A DNA stretch of 64,000 nucleotides from Burkholderia sp. Bp9143 (GTDB lineage: Bacteria > Pseudomonadota > Gammaproteobacteria > Burkholderiales > Burkholderiaceae). A program made the translations under genes and the position numbers. Position 1 is the first letter of the stretch. Each line of letters opens with the position of its first letter. Location of the stretch: NCBI RefSeq assembly GCF_003853645.1, contig NZ_QTPO01000003.1, positions 62,001 through 126,000 on the forward strand, given 5' to 3'. Shown in pieces: positions 47,286-56,050 of this stretch. The notes under the pieces were generated by a model. That model had not been told where the DNA came from. It saw only the letters and a list, made by a program, of their open reading frames with translations, and did not search any database.

Positions 47286-49550
47286 ATGGAGTGGGCAACA
47301 GGCACGCGTGTGCGTGCGATCGAAGCCGCGGCGAGCGTGGCGTTCGGGATGGCGGCAGGGCACGCATTCGCCCAGACGGCGCCGGCCGTGAACGCAGGCG
47401 CCGCGGCGTCGGCCGGCAGTGCACGGAACGGTGCGGCGGCCAGTACGGCAGCCGGCGCGCCGAACGGTTCGCCGAGTGGCTCGACGACCGGCACGCTGCC
47501 GGCGATCAACGTCAACGCGGGCTCGGAAGGCGACGGCACGGTCGGGCTCGTCGCGAAGCGCAGCAAGACCGGCACCAAGACCGATACGTCGATCAATGAA
47601 ATCCCGCAGACGATCAACGTCGTCACCGCGCAGCAGATCGAGATGACCGGCGCGACCGACGTGAACGCGGCGCTGCGCTACGTGCCCGGCTTCTCGTCGT
47701 ACGGCTCGGACAACCGCTCCGACTGGTACGCGGCGCTGCGCGGCTTCACGCCGACCGCGTACGTGAACGGCCTGCAGGTGCCGAACACGCTGAACCTGTC
47801 GAGCTGGCGCGTCGATCCGTACATGATCGACAGCATCACCGTGCTGCGCGGGCCGACGTCGGTACTGTACGGCGCGGGCGACCCGGGCGCGATCATCGAC
47901 GTGCAGACCAAGACGGCCGACGGAGAGCGCGTGCGCGAAGCCGGCGTGCAGTTCGGCAACTATGCGCGCAAGCAGTTCATGATCGACGTCGGCGACAAGC
48001 TCGACGCGGACGGCAAGTATGCGTACCGGTTCGTCGGCGTCGCGCGCGACGGCAACGCGCTGACGGGCCCGAACAACGACCAGCGCGTCGCGCTCGCGCC
48101 GTCGTTCCGCTGGCGCCCGGACGCGGATACGTCGCTGACGCTCTCGGCCACGTACCTGCAGGACTGGGGCGACATCTCGTCGAACTTCCTGCCGGCGCAA
48201 GGCACGGTGCTGCCGAACCCCAACGGGCAGCTGAGCAAGGACGTCTACGGCGGCGACCCGAATTTCAACTACTACCACAAGAAGCAGTGGTCGCTCGGCT
48301 ACCAGTTCGAGCGGAACCTGAACGCGATGTGGACGTTCCGGCAGAACGTGCGCTGGATGCACCTGTCGCTCGACAACGGCTCGGTGTTCGGCGCCGGCTT
48401 CGCGGACGGCAGCCTGACCGACATCAACCGCTGGGCCGGCGTGTTCCAGACGAACTACAGCCGCTTCGACATCGACAACAACCTGCAGGGCCGCTTCGGC
48501 ACGGGGCCGCTCGAGCACACGCTGCTGCTCGGCTTCCAGTACAACCGGCAGACCGCGACCGACAGCGAATGGCTGGCCGCCGCATCGACGCTGAACATCT
48601 ACAACCCGGTCTACACGCCGGTCACGCTGTCCGTGTTCTCGCCGCCGAACACCACGTACCGCACCAACACGTACACGACGATGAACACGTTCGGACTCTA
48701 CGTGCAGGACCAGGTCAAGTGGAACCGCTGGACGCTGACGCTCGGCGGCCGTGAGGACTGGGTCAACCAGCGGATGGACGATCGCGAGGGCGGCACGCAG
48801 TCGAAGGCCGACGTCACGGCGTTCACCGGCCGCGTGGGCCTCACTTACCAGGGCGACTACGGGCTGTCGCCGTACGTCAGCTACGCGACGTCGTTCAATC
48901 CGCTGATCGGCGTGAACCTGTACGGCGGCGGTCTGCCGCAGCCGACGCGCGGCAAGCAGATCGAGGCCGGCCTGCGCTGGCAGCCGGCAGGCAAGAACCT
49001 GATGCTGAGCGCGGCGATCTACCAGATCAACCAGACCAACGTGCTCACGCCGACGCCGACGAATCTCGACCCGACCGGCACGACGTCGGTCCAGACCGGC
49101 GAAGTGCGTTCGCGCGGGATCGAGCTGAACGCGACCGGCAAGCTCACGCGGAACCTGTCGCTGATCGCGTCCTACGTCTACCAGGACGTGAAGAACGTGA
49201 AGGCGAACGACGCGTCGCTGAACAACTGGCCGGTCGACATTCCGCGCCCGCGCCAGATGGCGTCGCTGTGGGCGGACTGGACGTGGCACACGGGGCCGCT
49301 CACGGGCTTCGGCCTGGGCGGCGGCGTCCGTTACCAGAGTGCGTCGGCCGGTGCGGCGGACAACTCGCTGACGGTCGCGAGCTACACGCTGTTCGACGCG
49401 GGCGTGCACTACGACACGCGTAACTGGCGCTTTGCCGTGAACGGGACGAACCTGTTCAACCGCCACTACATCAGCGGTTGCCAGTCGACGAACGTCTGCA
49501 TTTTCGGTACCGACCGCACGGTGATCGCCACCGCGAAATACAACTGGTGA
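47286..49550 (+). CDS. orbA: Ornibactin TonB-dependent outer-membrane receptor
   Basis: 754 residues. Signal peptide ends near GHAFA-QTAP. A Ser/Gly/Ala-rich linker is followed by the plug domain (INEIPQTINVVTAQQI, RYVPGFSSYG, ITVLRGPTSVLYGAGDPGA) and a 22-strand type barrel ending in TVIATAKYNW. It imports ferric ornibactin with TonB energy. ATG 47286 has GGAG 9 bases upstream and gives a normal signal peptide; an ATG at 47184 inside pvdA would add 34 polar residues. GC-rich dyads without T-tract follow the stop. Confidence 0.94.
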   Translation: MEWATGTRVRAIEAAASVAFGMAAGHAFAQTAPAVNAGAAASAGSARNGAAASTAAGAPNGSPSGSTTGTLPAINVNAGSEGDGTVGLVAKRSKTGTKTDTSINEIPQTINVVTAQQIEMTGATDVNAALRYVPGFSSYGSDNRSDWYAALRGFTPTAYVNGLQVPNTLNLSSWRVDPYMIDSITVLRGPTSVLYGAGDPGAIIDVQTKTADGERVREAGVQFGNYARKQFMIDVGDKLDADGKYAYRFVGVARDGNALTGPNNDQRVALAPSFRWRPDADTSLTLSATYLQDWGDISSNFLPAQGTVLPNPNGQLSKDVYGGDPNFNYYHKKQWSLGYQFERNLNAMWTFRQNVRWMHLSLDNGSVFGAGFADGSLTDINRWAGVFQTNYSRFDIDNNLQGRFGTGPLEHTLLLGFQYNRQTATDSEWLAAASTLNIYNPVYTPVTLSVFSPPNTTYRTNTYTTMNTFGLYVQDQVKWNRWTLTLGGREDWVNQRMDDREGGTQSKADVTAFTGRVGLTYQGDYGLSPYVSYATSFNPLIGVNLYGGGLPQPTRGKQIEAGLRWQPAGKNLMLSAAIYQINQTNVLTPTPTNLDPTGTTSVQTGEVRSRGIELNATGKLTRNLSLIASYVYQDVKNVKANDASLNNWPVDIPRPRQMASLWADWTWHTGPLTGFGLGGGVRYQSASAGAADNSLTVASYTLFDAGVHYDTRNWRFAVNGTNLFNRHYISGCQSTNVCIFGTDRTVIATAKYNW

Positions 49551-49636
49551 CGCCGCGCGCCGCGGCGCGCCGGCCGGCCTCCGGGCCGGTGCGGGCGGGC
49601 CGCGGCGCCGTCGTCCGCTTTTTCCACGACGCCTCC

Positions 49637-50476
49637 ATGCCGAAGAAAAATCTCGTCTACATCCAGTCGCTGCGCAACGGTGCGGCCGATCGCGCCGGCC
49701 AGCCGGTCGCATACCAGGGCGGCACGCGCTACATGAAGGCGCCGCTCGAATTCCTCGTCGAGCGCCTGAACGACTCGCCGCTCGGCGAACGCTATGCGCT
49801 CAAGGGCGTGATCGTCGACGACGACGAAGGCTCGCCGGCCGACCGCGCGAAAGTCGCCGACTACGGGTTCGCGCGCACGCCGGGCCGCCCGTGGATCCTG
49901 CCCGACGGGTTGACCGTGCAGGGCCGGCCGGTCGACGAACTGTTCTGCACGATTGCGTCGACGTACCGCCGGCTGCCGCGCGACGCGCGCGAGCGTGTGA
50001 CGGGCAAGCAGGCGTTCGAGCGCCGCCTGCTCGAACGCCTGCTCGAACTCGACGCCGACGTGGTCGTGCTCGACGGGCTGCTCGTGATCCTCGACGAGCT
50101 CGTGCGTCCCGGCGCGCGCTTTCACCGCCGCATCGCGAACATCCACCCCGGCATCACGGCCGACGAATCGCCGTACCAGCGGCGCGGCGCATGGGCGACG
50201 CTCGACGCGCTGCACGGCGCGCGCGGCGAACGGGTCGACTGGGCGAGCGGCGCGACCTCGCGCATCGAACCCGTGACGATGACCGGCGCATCGTTCCACT
50301 ACGTCGACAACGGCATCGATTCCGGCGAGGTGATCTGCGACGTGCTCGACACGCCGATCGCGCCGGACGACACGATTCTCGAACTGCGCTGGAACAACTT
50401 CCAGCGCAGCCTGTTTCCGGCGCTCGAGCGGGGGCTTCACATCCTCGCCGATCGCCACGACTCGGGAGCACTGTGA
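49637..50476 (+). CDS. pvdF: N5-hydroxyornithine formyltransferase
   Basis: 279 residues, formyltransferase fold of the PvdF/GART type, with the catalytic region NIHPGITADESPYQRRG and the later TGASFHYVDNGIDSGEV. It transfers a formyl group from N10-formyltetrahydrofolate to N5-hydroxyornithine, giving the residue at position 4 of ornibactin. ATG 49637 starts the conserved part; its stop overlaps the orbL start (TGATG). Confidence 0.93.
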   Translation: MPKKNLVYIQSLRNGAADRAGQPVAYQGGTRYMKAPLEFLVERLNDSPLGERYALKGVIVDDDEGSPADRAKVADYGFARTPGRPWILPDGLTVQGRPVDELFCTIASTYRRLPRDARERVTGKQAFERRLLERLLELDADVVVLDGLLVILDELVRPGARFHRRIANIHPGITADESPYQRRGAWATLDALHGARGERVDWASGATSRIEPVTMTGASFHYVDNGIDSGEVICDVLDTPIAPDDTILELRWNNFQRSLFPALERGLHILADRHDSGAL

Positions 50477-51492
50477 TGGAAGACACGCTGACGAAACCGG
50501 CCAACGCGGCAGACGCGGTCGAAGGCGAGGTGGCCGCGGCACTCGACAGTGCCGCGCACGTGCAGGAACCGCCCGTCGTCGAGCGCACGCTCGACGCGTG
50601 GCGGCCCGACGATCCGCCGGCCGCGCTGCTCGCGGAATTCGTCGCGCTGTTCAACACGGACACGCGGCACGACGCGGCGACGGTGTCGGTGCCGCTCGGT
50701 GGCGCCGCTCCGGCGGCCGTCGCGTCGTACGTCGCCCGGGCGGTGCGCGAAGGCGTGATCGACGACGCGCAGGTCGCGGGCGACCGGCTGCGCCTGAGTG
50801 CGTCGCGCGCGACGTTCTGGCAGAACCCGCTGCCGTGGCTGAAGGCGCCCGCGTCGGGCGGGATGCCGCTGCGCTACACGATCACGAACGGTCATCGACA
50901 TCCGGTGCGGCCGCCGTCGCCGGCCGGCGAGATCTATGCGCGCGACATGCCGCAGGTCGGGATGACGTTCAGCCTGCGCACCGTCGACATCGATGCGCAT
51001 GCGCAGCTGTTCAGCGACTGGATGAACCTCGATCGCGTCGCGCACTTCTGGGATCAGCGCGGCACGCTCGACGAGCACGCCGCGTATCTCGCGGAGCGGC
51101 TCGCGGATCCGCACATGCATCCGATGATCGGCTATTTCGACGACACGCCGTTCGGCTATTTCGAGTTCTACTGGGCGAAGGAGGACCGCCTCGCGCCGTT
51201 CTACGACGCGCATGACTACGATCGCGGGCTGCACCTGCTGATCGGCGACTCGCGCTTCCAGAGCGCGGGCAAGCTGCACGCATGGTGGAGCGGGGTGCTG
51301 CACTACATGTTCGTCGACGAACCGCGCACGCAGCGGCTCGTCGGCGAGCCGCGCGTCGATCACGTGCGGCATATCGCGTACATGCACCGGCTCGGGTTCC
51401 ATACGCTGAAGGAGTTCGACTTCCCGCACAAGCGCGCGGCGCTCACCGTGATGGAGCGCGAGACATTCTTCGACACTTTCCGGTTGCCGTGA
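50476..51492 (+). CDS. orbL: Siderophore N-acyltransferase, GNAT/AlcB type
   Basis: 338 residues. N-terminal non-catalytic half, then the IucB/AlcB core: EIYARDMPQVGMTFSLR, IGYFDDTPFGYFEFYW, HDYDRGLHLLIGD, HYMFVDEPRTQRLVGEPR and RETFFDTF. Paralogue of OrbK. It is the better candidate for adding the 3-hydroxy acyl chain to hydroxyornithine 1, but this rests on literature memory and not on the sequence. Last gene of the orbI unit; no terminator is visible in the 257 bp that follow. Confidence 0.9.
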   Translation: MEDTLTKPANAADAVEGEVAAALDSAAHVQEPPVVERTLDAWRPDDPPAALLAEFVALFNTDTRHDAATVSVPLGGAAPAAVASYVARAVREGVIDDAQVAGDRLRLSASRATFWQNPLPWLKAPASGGMPLRYTITNGHRHPVRPPSPAGEIYARDMPQVGMTFSLRTVDIDAHAQLFSDWMNLDRVAHFWDQRGTLDEHAAYLAERLADPHMHPMIGYFDDTPFGYFEFYWAKEDRLAPFYDAHDYDRGLHLLIGDSRFQSAGKLHAWWSGVLHYMFVDEPRTQRLVGEPRVDHVRHIAYMHRLGFHTLKEFDFPHKRAALTVMERETFFDTFRLP

Positions 51493-51704
51493 CGGGACGG
51501 GTGCGCGAAGCGTCGATGCGTCGATTTGCCGGCGGCGGCGTTTCGCGCGGCGAGAAGGGGGCGGGCATCTGCCGTTCGGGATATGGATCGGGCGGGTGGC
51601 ATGAGGAAGAATGGATTGCACCCTCATCACGGACAGGTCACGACGACATGGCAAGCACACCCGCGACGGCATCGGGCGCGATCCCCGATCCATGCTACCC
51701 GACA

Positions 51705-51732
51705 CTGACATATGCCAGCATATGCCTAAAAT
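51705..51732 (+). promoter_or_regulatory. Promoter and palindromic operator of the vapBC-type pair
   Basis: CTGACA (51705-51710), a 16-bp spacer and TAAAAT (51727-51732). Between them lies a perfect dyad, CATATGC (51709-51715) and GCATATG (51718-51724) with a 2-bp centre. Antitoxin-toxin complexes of this class usually repress through such a palindrome. Confidence 0.7.
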
Positions 51733-51761
51733 GGGCGCATCATACTCCCATGGAGTGGCTC

Positions 51762-52028
51762 ATGCGCACCGTTTCCATTTTCAAGAACGCCCGTAACCAG
51801 GCAATCCGCATCCCGAAGGACATGGAATTCGAGGGTGTGACGGAACTCGAAATCCGCCGCGAGGGCGACACGCTGCTGCTGCGTCCGGTGCGGCCGACGT
51901 GGCTGTCGTTCGCCAGTGAACCGGTGGCCGATGCCGATTTCCTCGTCGAGCGCCCGGCTGTCGTCGAATCCGGCCGTTTCGACCTGTCCGGTGCCGATGA
52001 CGACGCGCCGGCGGAGTCGGGCCGGTGA
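51762..52028 (+). CDS. vapB: VapB-type antitoxin
   Basis: 88 residues. The N-terminus (TVSIFKNARNQAIRIPKDMEF) is the AbrB/SpoVT-like DNA-binding fold of VapB antitoxins. The acidic C-terminal half (FASEPVADADFLVERP ... ADDDAPAESG) should wrap the toxin. GGAG lies 7 bases before ATG 51762; an ATG 12 bases earlier (51750) is possible but lacks such a site. It overlaps the toxin start (GTGA). It should neutralise VapC and repress its own promoter. Confidence 0.88.
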   Translation: MRTVSIFKNARNQAIRIPKDMEFEGVTELEIRREGDTLLLRPVRPTWLSFASEPVADADFLVERPAVVESGRFDLSGADDDAPAESGR

Positions 52029-52447
52029 CCACGCTCTACATGCTCGATACGAACATCTGTTCGTTCATCATGCGCGAGCGGCCGCCCGTGGTGTTGTCCC
52101 GGTTGCAGTCGTGCGTCAATGCGCAGCACCGGATCGTCGTGTCGGCGATTACCTATGCCGAAATGCGGTTCGGCGCGGTCGGCAGAAAGGCATCGCCGAA
52201 GCATGCGGAACTCGTCACGGCCTTTGTCGCGCGGCTGGACGGCGTGCTGTCGTGGGATACCGCGGCGGTCGATGCGACGGCCGCGATTCGCGTCGACCTT
52301 GCCGCACGTGGCACGCCGATCGGCGCGAACGACGCGTCGATCGCCGGTCACGCGATCGCGGCCGGTGCCGTGCTGGTCACGATCAATAGTCGCGAATTCA
52401 GCCGCGTCGCGGGGTTGTCGCTCGAAGACTGGGCGGCCTCGGCCTAG
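52025..52447 (+). CDS. vapC: VapC-type PIN-domain ribonuclease toxin
   Basis: 140 residues. PIN acidic residues are in place: Asp8 (MLDTNICSF), Glu46 (ITYAEMRFG), Asp103 (IGANDASIAGHA), and the C-terminal VTINSREFSRV block. VapC toxins cleave specific RNAs, often tRNA. The GTG start overlaps the antitoxin stop, so the two are translated together. All catalytic residues seem intact, so it is probably active. Confidence 0.9.
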   Translation: MTTLYMLDTNICSFIMRERPPVVLSRLQSCVNAQHRIVVSAITYAEMRFGAVGRKASPKHAELVTAFVARLDGVLSWDTAAVDATAAIRVDLAARGTPIGANDASIAGHAIAAGAVLVTINSREFSRVAGLSLEDWAASA

Positions 52448-52489
52448 GGCTGTGCATGCGCGATGGCATTGCTGTCGCGCGGTCGCACG

Positions 52490-53395
52490 TCATGTCCGGG
52501 GCACGGACGGATCCGCGAGGAAAGCACCGCGGAACGCGTCGAGATATCGGTCGGCGTCAGCGCTGAATTCACCCGGCAGCAGCGCGAACGCGCGGGCCTG
52601 CAGATCCTGCCCGAGCGTCGCGTAAGTCGCATCGTCGGATAACAGCGCGCGGATCACATCGTGCGTCTGCCGCGAAGCAATCCGCTTCGCATCGCGCGCC
52701 AGCAGTGCCGCTGCCGCCAGCTCCGGCTGGAAGCCGTGCCGCTCGAGCAGGTCAGGCGCAACGTCCCAGATGCGCTCGCGATTGCCCGCGTCGTGAAAAT
52801 GCGTGAGCAGGAACAGCAGGTCGTACGCGTCGCTGTTCTGGCGCGCGCGCCGGTCCTTCCACGCAAGCAGCTTCAACAGCGCAAGGGCGGGCAGGCTCGC
52901 CACCGGCACCGCGATGCCGGCCCCGATCGACACGGCCAGCGCCGTATCGACCGCCTCCTGAAAGCCCAGCACGTTCAGCACGACATCGCCGCCCGGCGGC
53001 CACGCGATTTCGCCGGGCGGCGTTTCGAGCGGGCCGAACGGCACGAGATCGAGTTCCGTGCGAAAGGCCTGCGTTCCGCTGTCGAACAGCAGTTTCTGCT
53101 GATGCTTCGGCGCACGTACGAATTGCCCGGTCGCGACGAGCGCATCGACGAGCCGTTCGTGAAACGGCCAGCTCACCGCGCACACCGCGACGTCGACGTC
53201 CCGCGTCGCACGCACCGGCCGGATGCCATGGACATGCCACAGCAGGATGTCGCGCGCGGTTGCGCCGGCGACGACGAATGCCGCGTCGAGTTGCGCGCAG
53301 GCCGCACGGACCGCCTGCAGCAGCGCGACCGCCGCCGGCTCGAGCGGCCGGCGCGCGTCGATTTCAAGCGGGCGGGTGGGCGAGGTATCGGTCAT
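52490..53395 (-). CDS. AbiEii-like nucleotidyltransferase, putative toxin
   Basis: 301 residues. Nucleotidyltransferase-fold signs: VVAGATARDILL (the hG[GST] loop), RATRDVDVAV with the Asp-x-Asp metal pair, a third acidic residue in RTELDLVPFG, then LLAWKDRRARQNSDAYDL, the Lys/Asp motif of the AbiEii/AbiGii (DUF1814-like) family. Such toxins of type IV toxin-antitoxin systems transfer nucleotides to RNA acceptors and give abortive phage resistance. It follows the AbiEi-like gene with a 32-bp overlap, the normal antitoxin-toxin order. Convergent with vapC 42 bp away. The activity is inferred from motifs. Confidence 0.78.
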   Translation of the reverse strand: MTDTSPTRPLEIDARRPLEPAAVALLQAVRAACAQLDAAFVVAGATARDILLWHVHGIRPVRATRDVDVAVCAVSWPFHERLVDALVATGQFVRAPKHQQKLLFDSGTQAFRTELDLVPFGPLETPPGEIAWPPGGDVVLNVLGFQEAVDTALAVSIGAGIAVPVASLPALALLKLLAWKDRRARQNSDAYDLLFLLTHFHDAGNRERIWDVAPDLLERHGFQPELAAAALLARDAKRIASRQTHDVIRALLSDDATYATLGQDLQARAFALLPGEFSADADRYLDAFRGAFLADPSVPRT

Positions 53396-54431
53396 GGATG
53401 TGTTCGGCGGCGGCGAGATTGCGGCTGTCCCCGGATGAGACGAGATCCGCGTAGATCAGCAGCGGTGGCACGAGCGGCACGTCCTGCTCGCGCCAGTCGA
53501 GTGCCGGCGACGGCGGCCAGAATGCTTCGAGCAGCTCGACGTCGCCACGCTCGTCCGGGCGCAGGCGCGCCTGAAGCAGCAGGCGGTTCGACATGGTGCC
53601 GTGCGTATAGATGGTGACCGCGGCCGGCTTCAGGTCGTGCGTCAGCAGGTCGGCCGCAGGTTCGCCGCCGAGCCGCGCGTCGAATGCCGCGAAATCGAAG
53701 CCGCGCCACCAGTCGGGCGCGAGCGCGGCAAACCGCCGGCTCGGCAGTTTCGCGCGCAGGCGGCTCGGGTACAGCGCGACCCATTCCCGCACGAAGCCCG
53801 GCCAGTCGGGAAACACGCGCTCGCCGTTGCGCCGCTGTGCGACGAGGCCGCGTGCGATCAGGTCGTCCAGCGCGAGATTGACCGTGCCGAGCGCGACGCC
53901 CGACGCGGCGGCGATCGCCCGGAGCGGTTGCGCGACGAGGCCGGGTTGCGTCGCGAGCGCGAACATCACGGCGAGCCCCTTGGGCGTCGTCGCGCGCGAT
54001 GCCTGCCGGCGCGGCGTGCGTGCAGGTTTCGGCCGGCCGGAGATCATCACGGTCGCCTCCGGCTGGATCAGGCACGCATTGCCGGCGGTATCGAGGTACG
54101 GGATCTCATGCTCGATCAGTCGGGCGGCCAGCTCGGCCGAAAAATACGGCGCGATCAGCATCAGCGGCCGCTCGCCGGGCGTCGGGGTAGCGCGGCGGCG
54201 TAACGCGGCGAGCGCGCCTTGCAGCGATTCGACGCCGACGCTCACAACCGCCGGCATCTCGAAGGTCTGCCCGGCAATGCCGAAGCGGATCACCGCGTCG
54301 GCATGCGCGTTGTATGCGGCCGGCACACGCACGGGCCGTGCATCGAAGCGCCGGGTCGCGCGTTCGAACGCGGCGCAGGCTTCGTCGAGCACGTGCTGTT
54401 CCGATATCGGCAGGGTGGCGTTCTCGGGCAT
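53364..54431 (-). CDS. AbiEi-like winged-helix protein, putative antitoxin/repressor
   Basis: 355 residues from ATG 54431. The GTG at 54470 lies inside the repeat-bearing promoter region and is less likely. A first domain of about 135 residues ends in PYLDTAGNACLI and VMISGR, a segment seen in AbiEi/COG4861-type proteins. A winged helix follows at about 150-205 (AIAAASGVALGTVNLALDDL, GLVAQRR), then a C-terminal domain (TIYTHGTMSNRLLLQARL) like that of AbiEi family regulators. AbiEi antitoxins bind repeats at their promoter. Here three related 14-bp repeats lie just upstream. Compared with classic AbiEi the winged helix is central and not N-terminal, so this is a divergent type. Confidence 0.72.
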   Translation of the reverse strand: MPENATLPISEQHVLDEACAAFERATRRFDARPVRVPAAYNAHADAVIRFGIAGQTFEMPAVVSVGVESLQGALAALRRRATPTPGERPLMLIAPYFSAELAARLIEHEIPYLDTAGNACLIQPEATVMISGRPKPARTPRRQASRATTPKGLAVMFALATQPGLVAQPLRAIAAASGVALGTVNLALDDLIARGLVAQRRNGERVFPDWPGFVREWVALYPSRLRAKLPSRRFAALAPDWWRGFDFAAFDARLGGEPAADLLTHDLKPAAVTIYTHGTMSNRLLLQARLRPDERGDVELLEAFWPPSPALDWREQDVPLVPPLLIYADLVSSGDSRNLAAAEHIHDRYLAHPPA

Positions 54432-54444
54432 CGGGGTGGACCGC

Positions 54445-54501
54445 TTGTTCACTTTTTCATCAGCGTACACAAAAAATGTACAACCGTCAAAAAATGAACA
54501 A
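54445..54501 (-). promoter_or_regulatory. Three 14-bp operator-like repeats upstream of the AbiEi-like gene
   Basis: CAAAAAATGTACAA (54470-54483) and CAAAAAATGAACAA (54488-54501) are direct repeats 18 bp apart. TTGTTCACTTTTTC (54445-54458) is the inverted form with few changes. They cover the region where the minus-strand promoter should lie (a possible TTGACG -35 near 54491-54486). The 54502-54787 stretch beyond holds no gene but two dyads with CAACC/GGTTG arms (54687-54699, 54725-54741) before the amidohydrolase gene. Confidence 0.6.
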
Positions 54502-54787
54502 ATGCGCCCAACTCATTGATAGGGCGTAATTATTCCTGAGTGCCGACTGGCAATCAACGACCGCTCTCGCCCAAAAAATCGAGACCCAACACACAGTGTC
54601 GCGAATCCTGATCGTGCGCGGCAGTCGTCCGGATGGCCGGCTTCCTCCCCCTGGGCGATTCGTCGCGTGCCACCCAGATCGACCGGCAACCCCAGGTTGT
54701 CGCCACGACGACTTTCTATCTGTTCGGTTGCTGCTCAACCGACTATCCTTGCCTGCACATTCCCCACGAAACCCAGGAGACGACACC

Positions 54788-55951
54788 GTGACGCACAGCG
54801 TGATCCCCGCAGGCCTCGCCGACGAAATGATCGAGATCCGGCACCGCATTCATGCCCACCCCGAACTGGGCTTCGAGGAATTCGCGACGAGCGACCTCGT
54901 CGCCGGGCAGTTGCAGGCGTGGGGCTACACGGTGCATCGCGGGCTCGGCGGCACCGGTGTCGTCGCGCAGCTGAAGGTCGGCAGCGGCACACAGCGCCTC
55001 GGCCTGCGCGCCGACATGGACGCGCTGCCGATCCACGAGTCGACCGGCCTGCCGTACCAGAGCACGATCCCGGGCAAGATGCACGCGTGCGGCCACGACG
55101 GTCACACGGCGATGCTGCTCGCGGCCGCGAAGCACCTGGCGCGTGAGCGCCGCTTTTCCGGCACGCTGAACCTGATTTTCCAGCCGGCCGAGGAAGGGCT
55201 CGGCGGCGCGAAGAAAATGCTCGACGACGGGCTGTTCGAGCAGTTCCCGTGCGACGCGATCTTCGCGATGCACAACATGCCGGGCTTCCCGACCGGCAAG
55301 TTCGGCTTCCTGCCGGGGCCGTTCATGGCGTCGTCGGATACCGTGATCGTCGACGTGCAGGGGCGCGGCGGCCACGGCGCGGTGCCGCACAAGGCGATCG
55401 ACCCGGTCGTCGTGTGCGCGCAGATCGTCATCGCGCTGCAAACGATCGTGTCGCGCAACGTGTCGCCGCTCGACATGGCGATCGTCACGGTCGGCGCGAT
55501 CCACGCGGGCGAGGCGCCGAACGTGATTCCCGACCGCGCGCAGATGCGCCTGTCCGTGCGCGCGCTGAAGCCCGAAGTGCGCGACCTGCTCGAGACGCGC
55601 ATCAAGGAAGTCATTCATGCGCAGGCGGCCGTGTTCGGCGCAACCGCGACGATCGACTACCAGCGCCGCTACCCGGTGCTCGTCAACGATGCGGAGATGA
55701 CGGCATTCGCGCGCGGCGTCGCGCGAGAGTGGGTCGGCGAAGCGAACCTGATCGACGGGATGGTGCCGCTCACCGGCAGCGAGGATTTCGCGTTCCTGCT
55801 CGAGAAGCGGCCGGGCTGCTACCTGATCATCGGCAACGGCGACGGGGAGGGCGGCTGCATGGTGCACAACCCCGGCTATGACTTCAACGACGCGGCACTG
55901 CCGATCGGTGCGTCGTACTGGGTCAAGCTGGCGGAGGCGTTTCTGGTGTGA
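54788..55951 (+). CDS. M20 family amidohydrolase (hippurate hydrolase-like)
   Basis: 387 residues. Metal site HACGHDGHTAML, the PAEEGLGGA segment with catalytic Glu, the dimerisation-domain motif GGHGAVPH, and a late TGSEDFAF with the last metal ligand. This is the M20D hippuricase/IAA-amino-acid hydrolase group, cytoplasmic enzymes that cut N-acyl amino acids; the exact substrate cannot be read. GTG 54788 has AGGAGA 7 bases upstream and starts at the conserved N-terminus (VIPAGLADEMIEIRHRIHAH). Confidence 0.9.
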   Translation: MTHSVIPAGLADEMIEIRHRIHAHPELGFEEFATSDLVAGQLQAWGYTVHRGLGGTGVVAQLKVGSGTQRLGLRADMDALPIHESTGLPYQSTIPGKMHACGHDGHTAMLLAAAKHLARERRFSGTLNLIFQPAEEGLGGAKKMLDDGLFEQFPCDAIFAMHNMPGFPTGKFGFLPGPFMASSDTVIVDVQGRGGHGAVPHKAIDPVVVCAQIVIALQTIVSRNVSPLDMAIVTVGAIHAGEAPNVIPDRAQMRLSVRALKPEVRDLLETRIKEVIHAQAAVFGATATIDYQRRYPVLVNDAEMTAFARGVAREWVGEANLIDGMVPLTGSEDFAFLLEKRPGCYLIIGNGDGEGGCMVHNPGYDFNDAALPIGASYWVKLAEAFLV

Positions 55952-56050
55952 CGCGTCGGCGCGTTTGACGCTTCTTGACATCGACGGGACGGGCCGCGTG
56001 CTACGCTGCGCGCGACGCCGGACCGGCTCGATGAATACAGGTGCGCCCCC

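Noticed and set aside
46992..49712. A 906-codon minus-strand frame across orbA.
   Set aside because: Same antisense artefact of high GC; the plus strand has signal peptide, plug and barrel.
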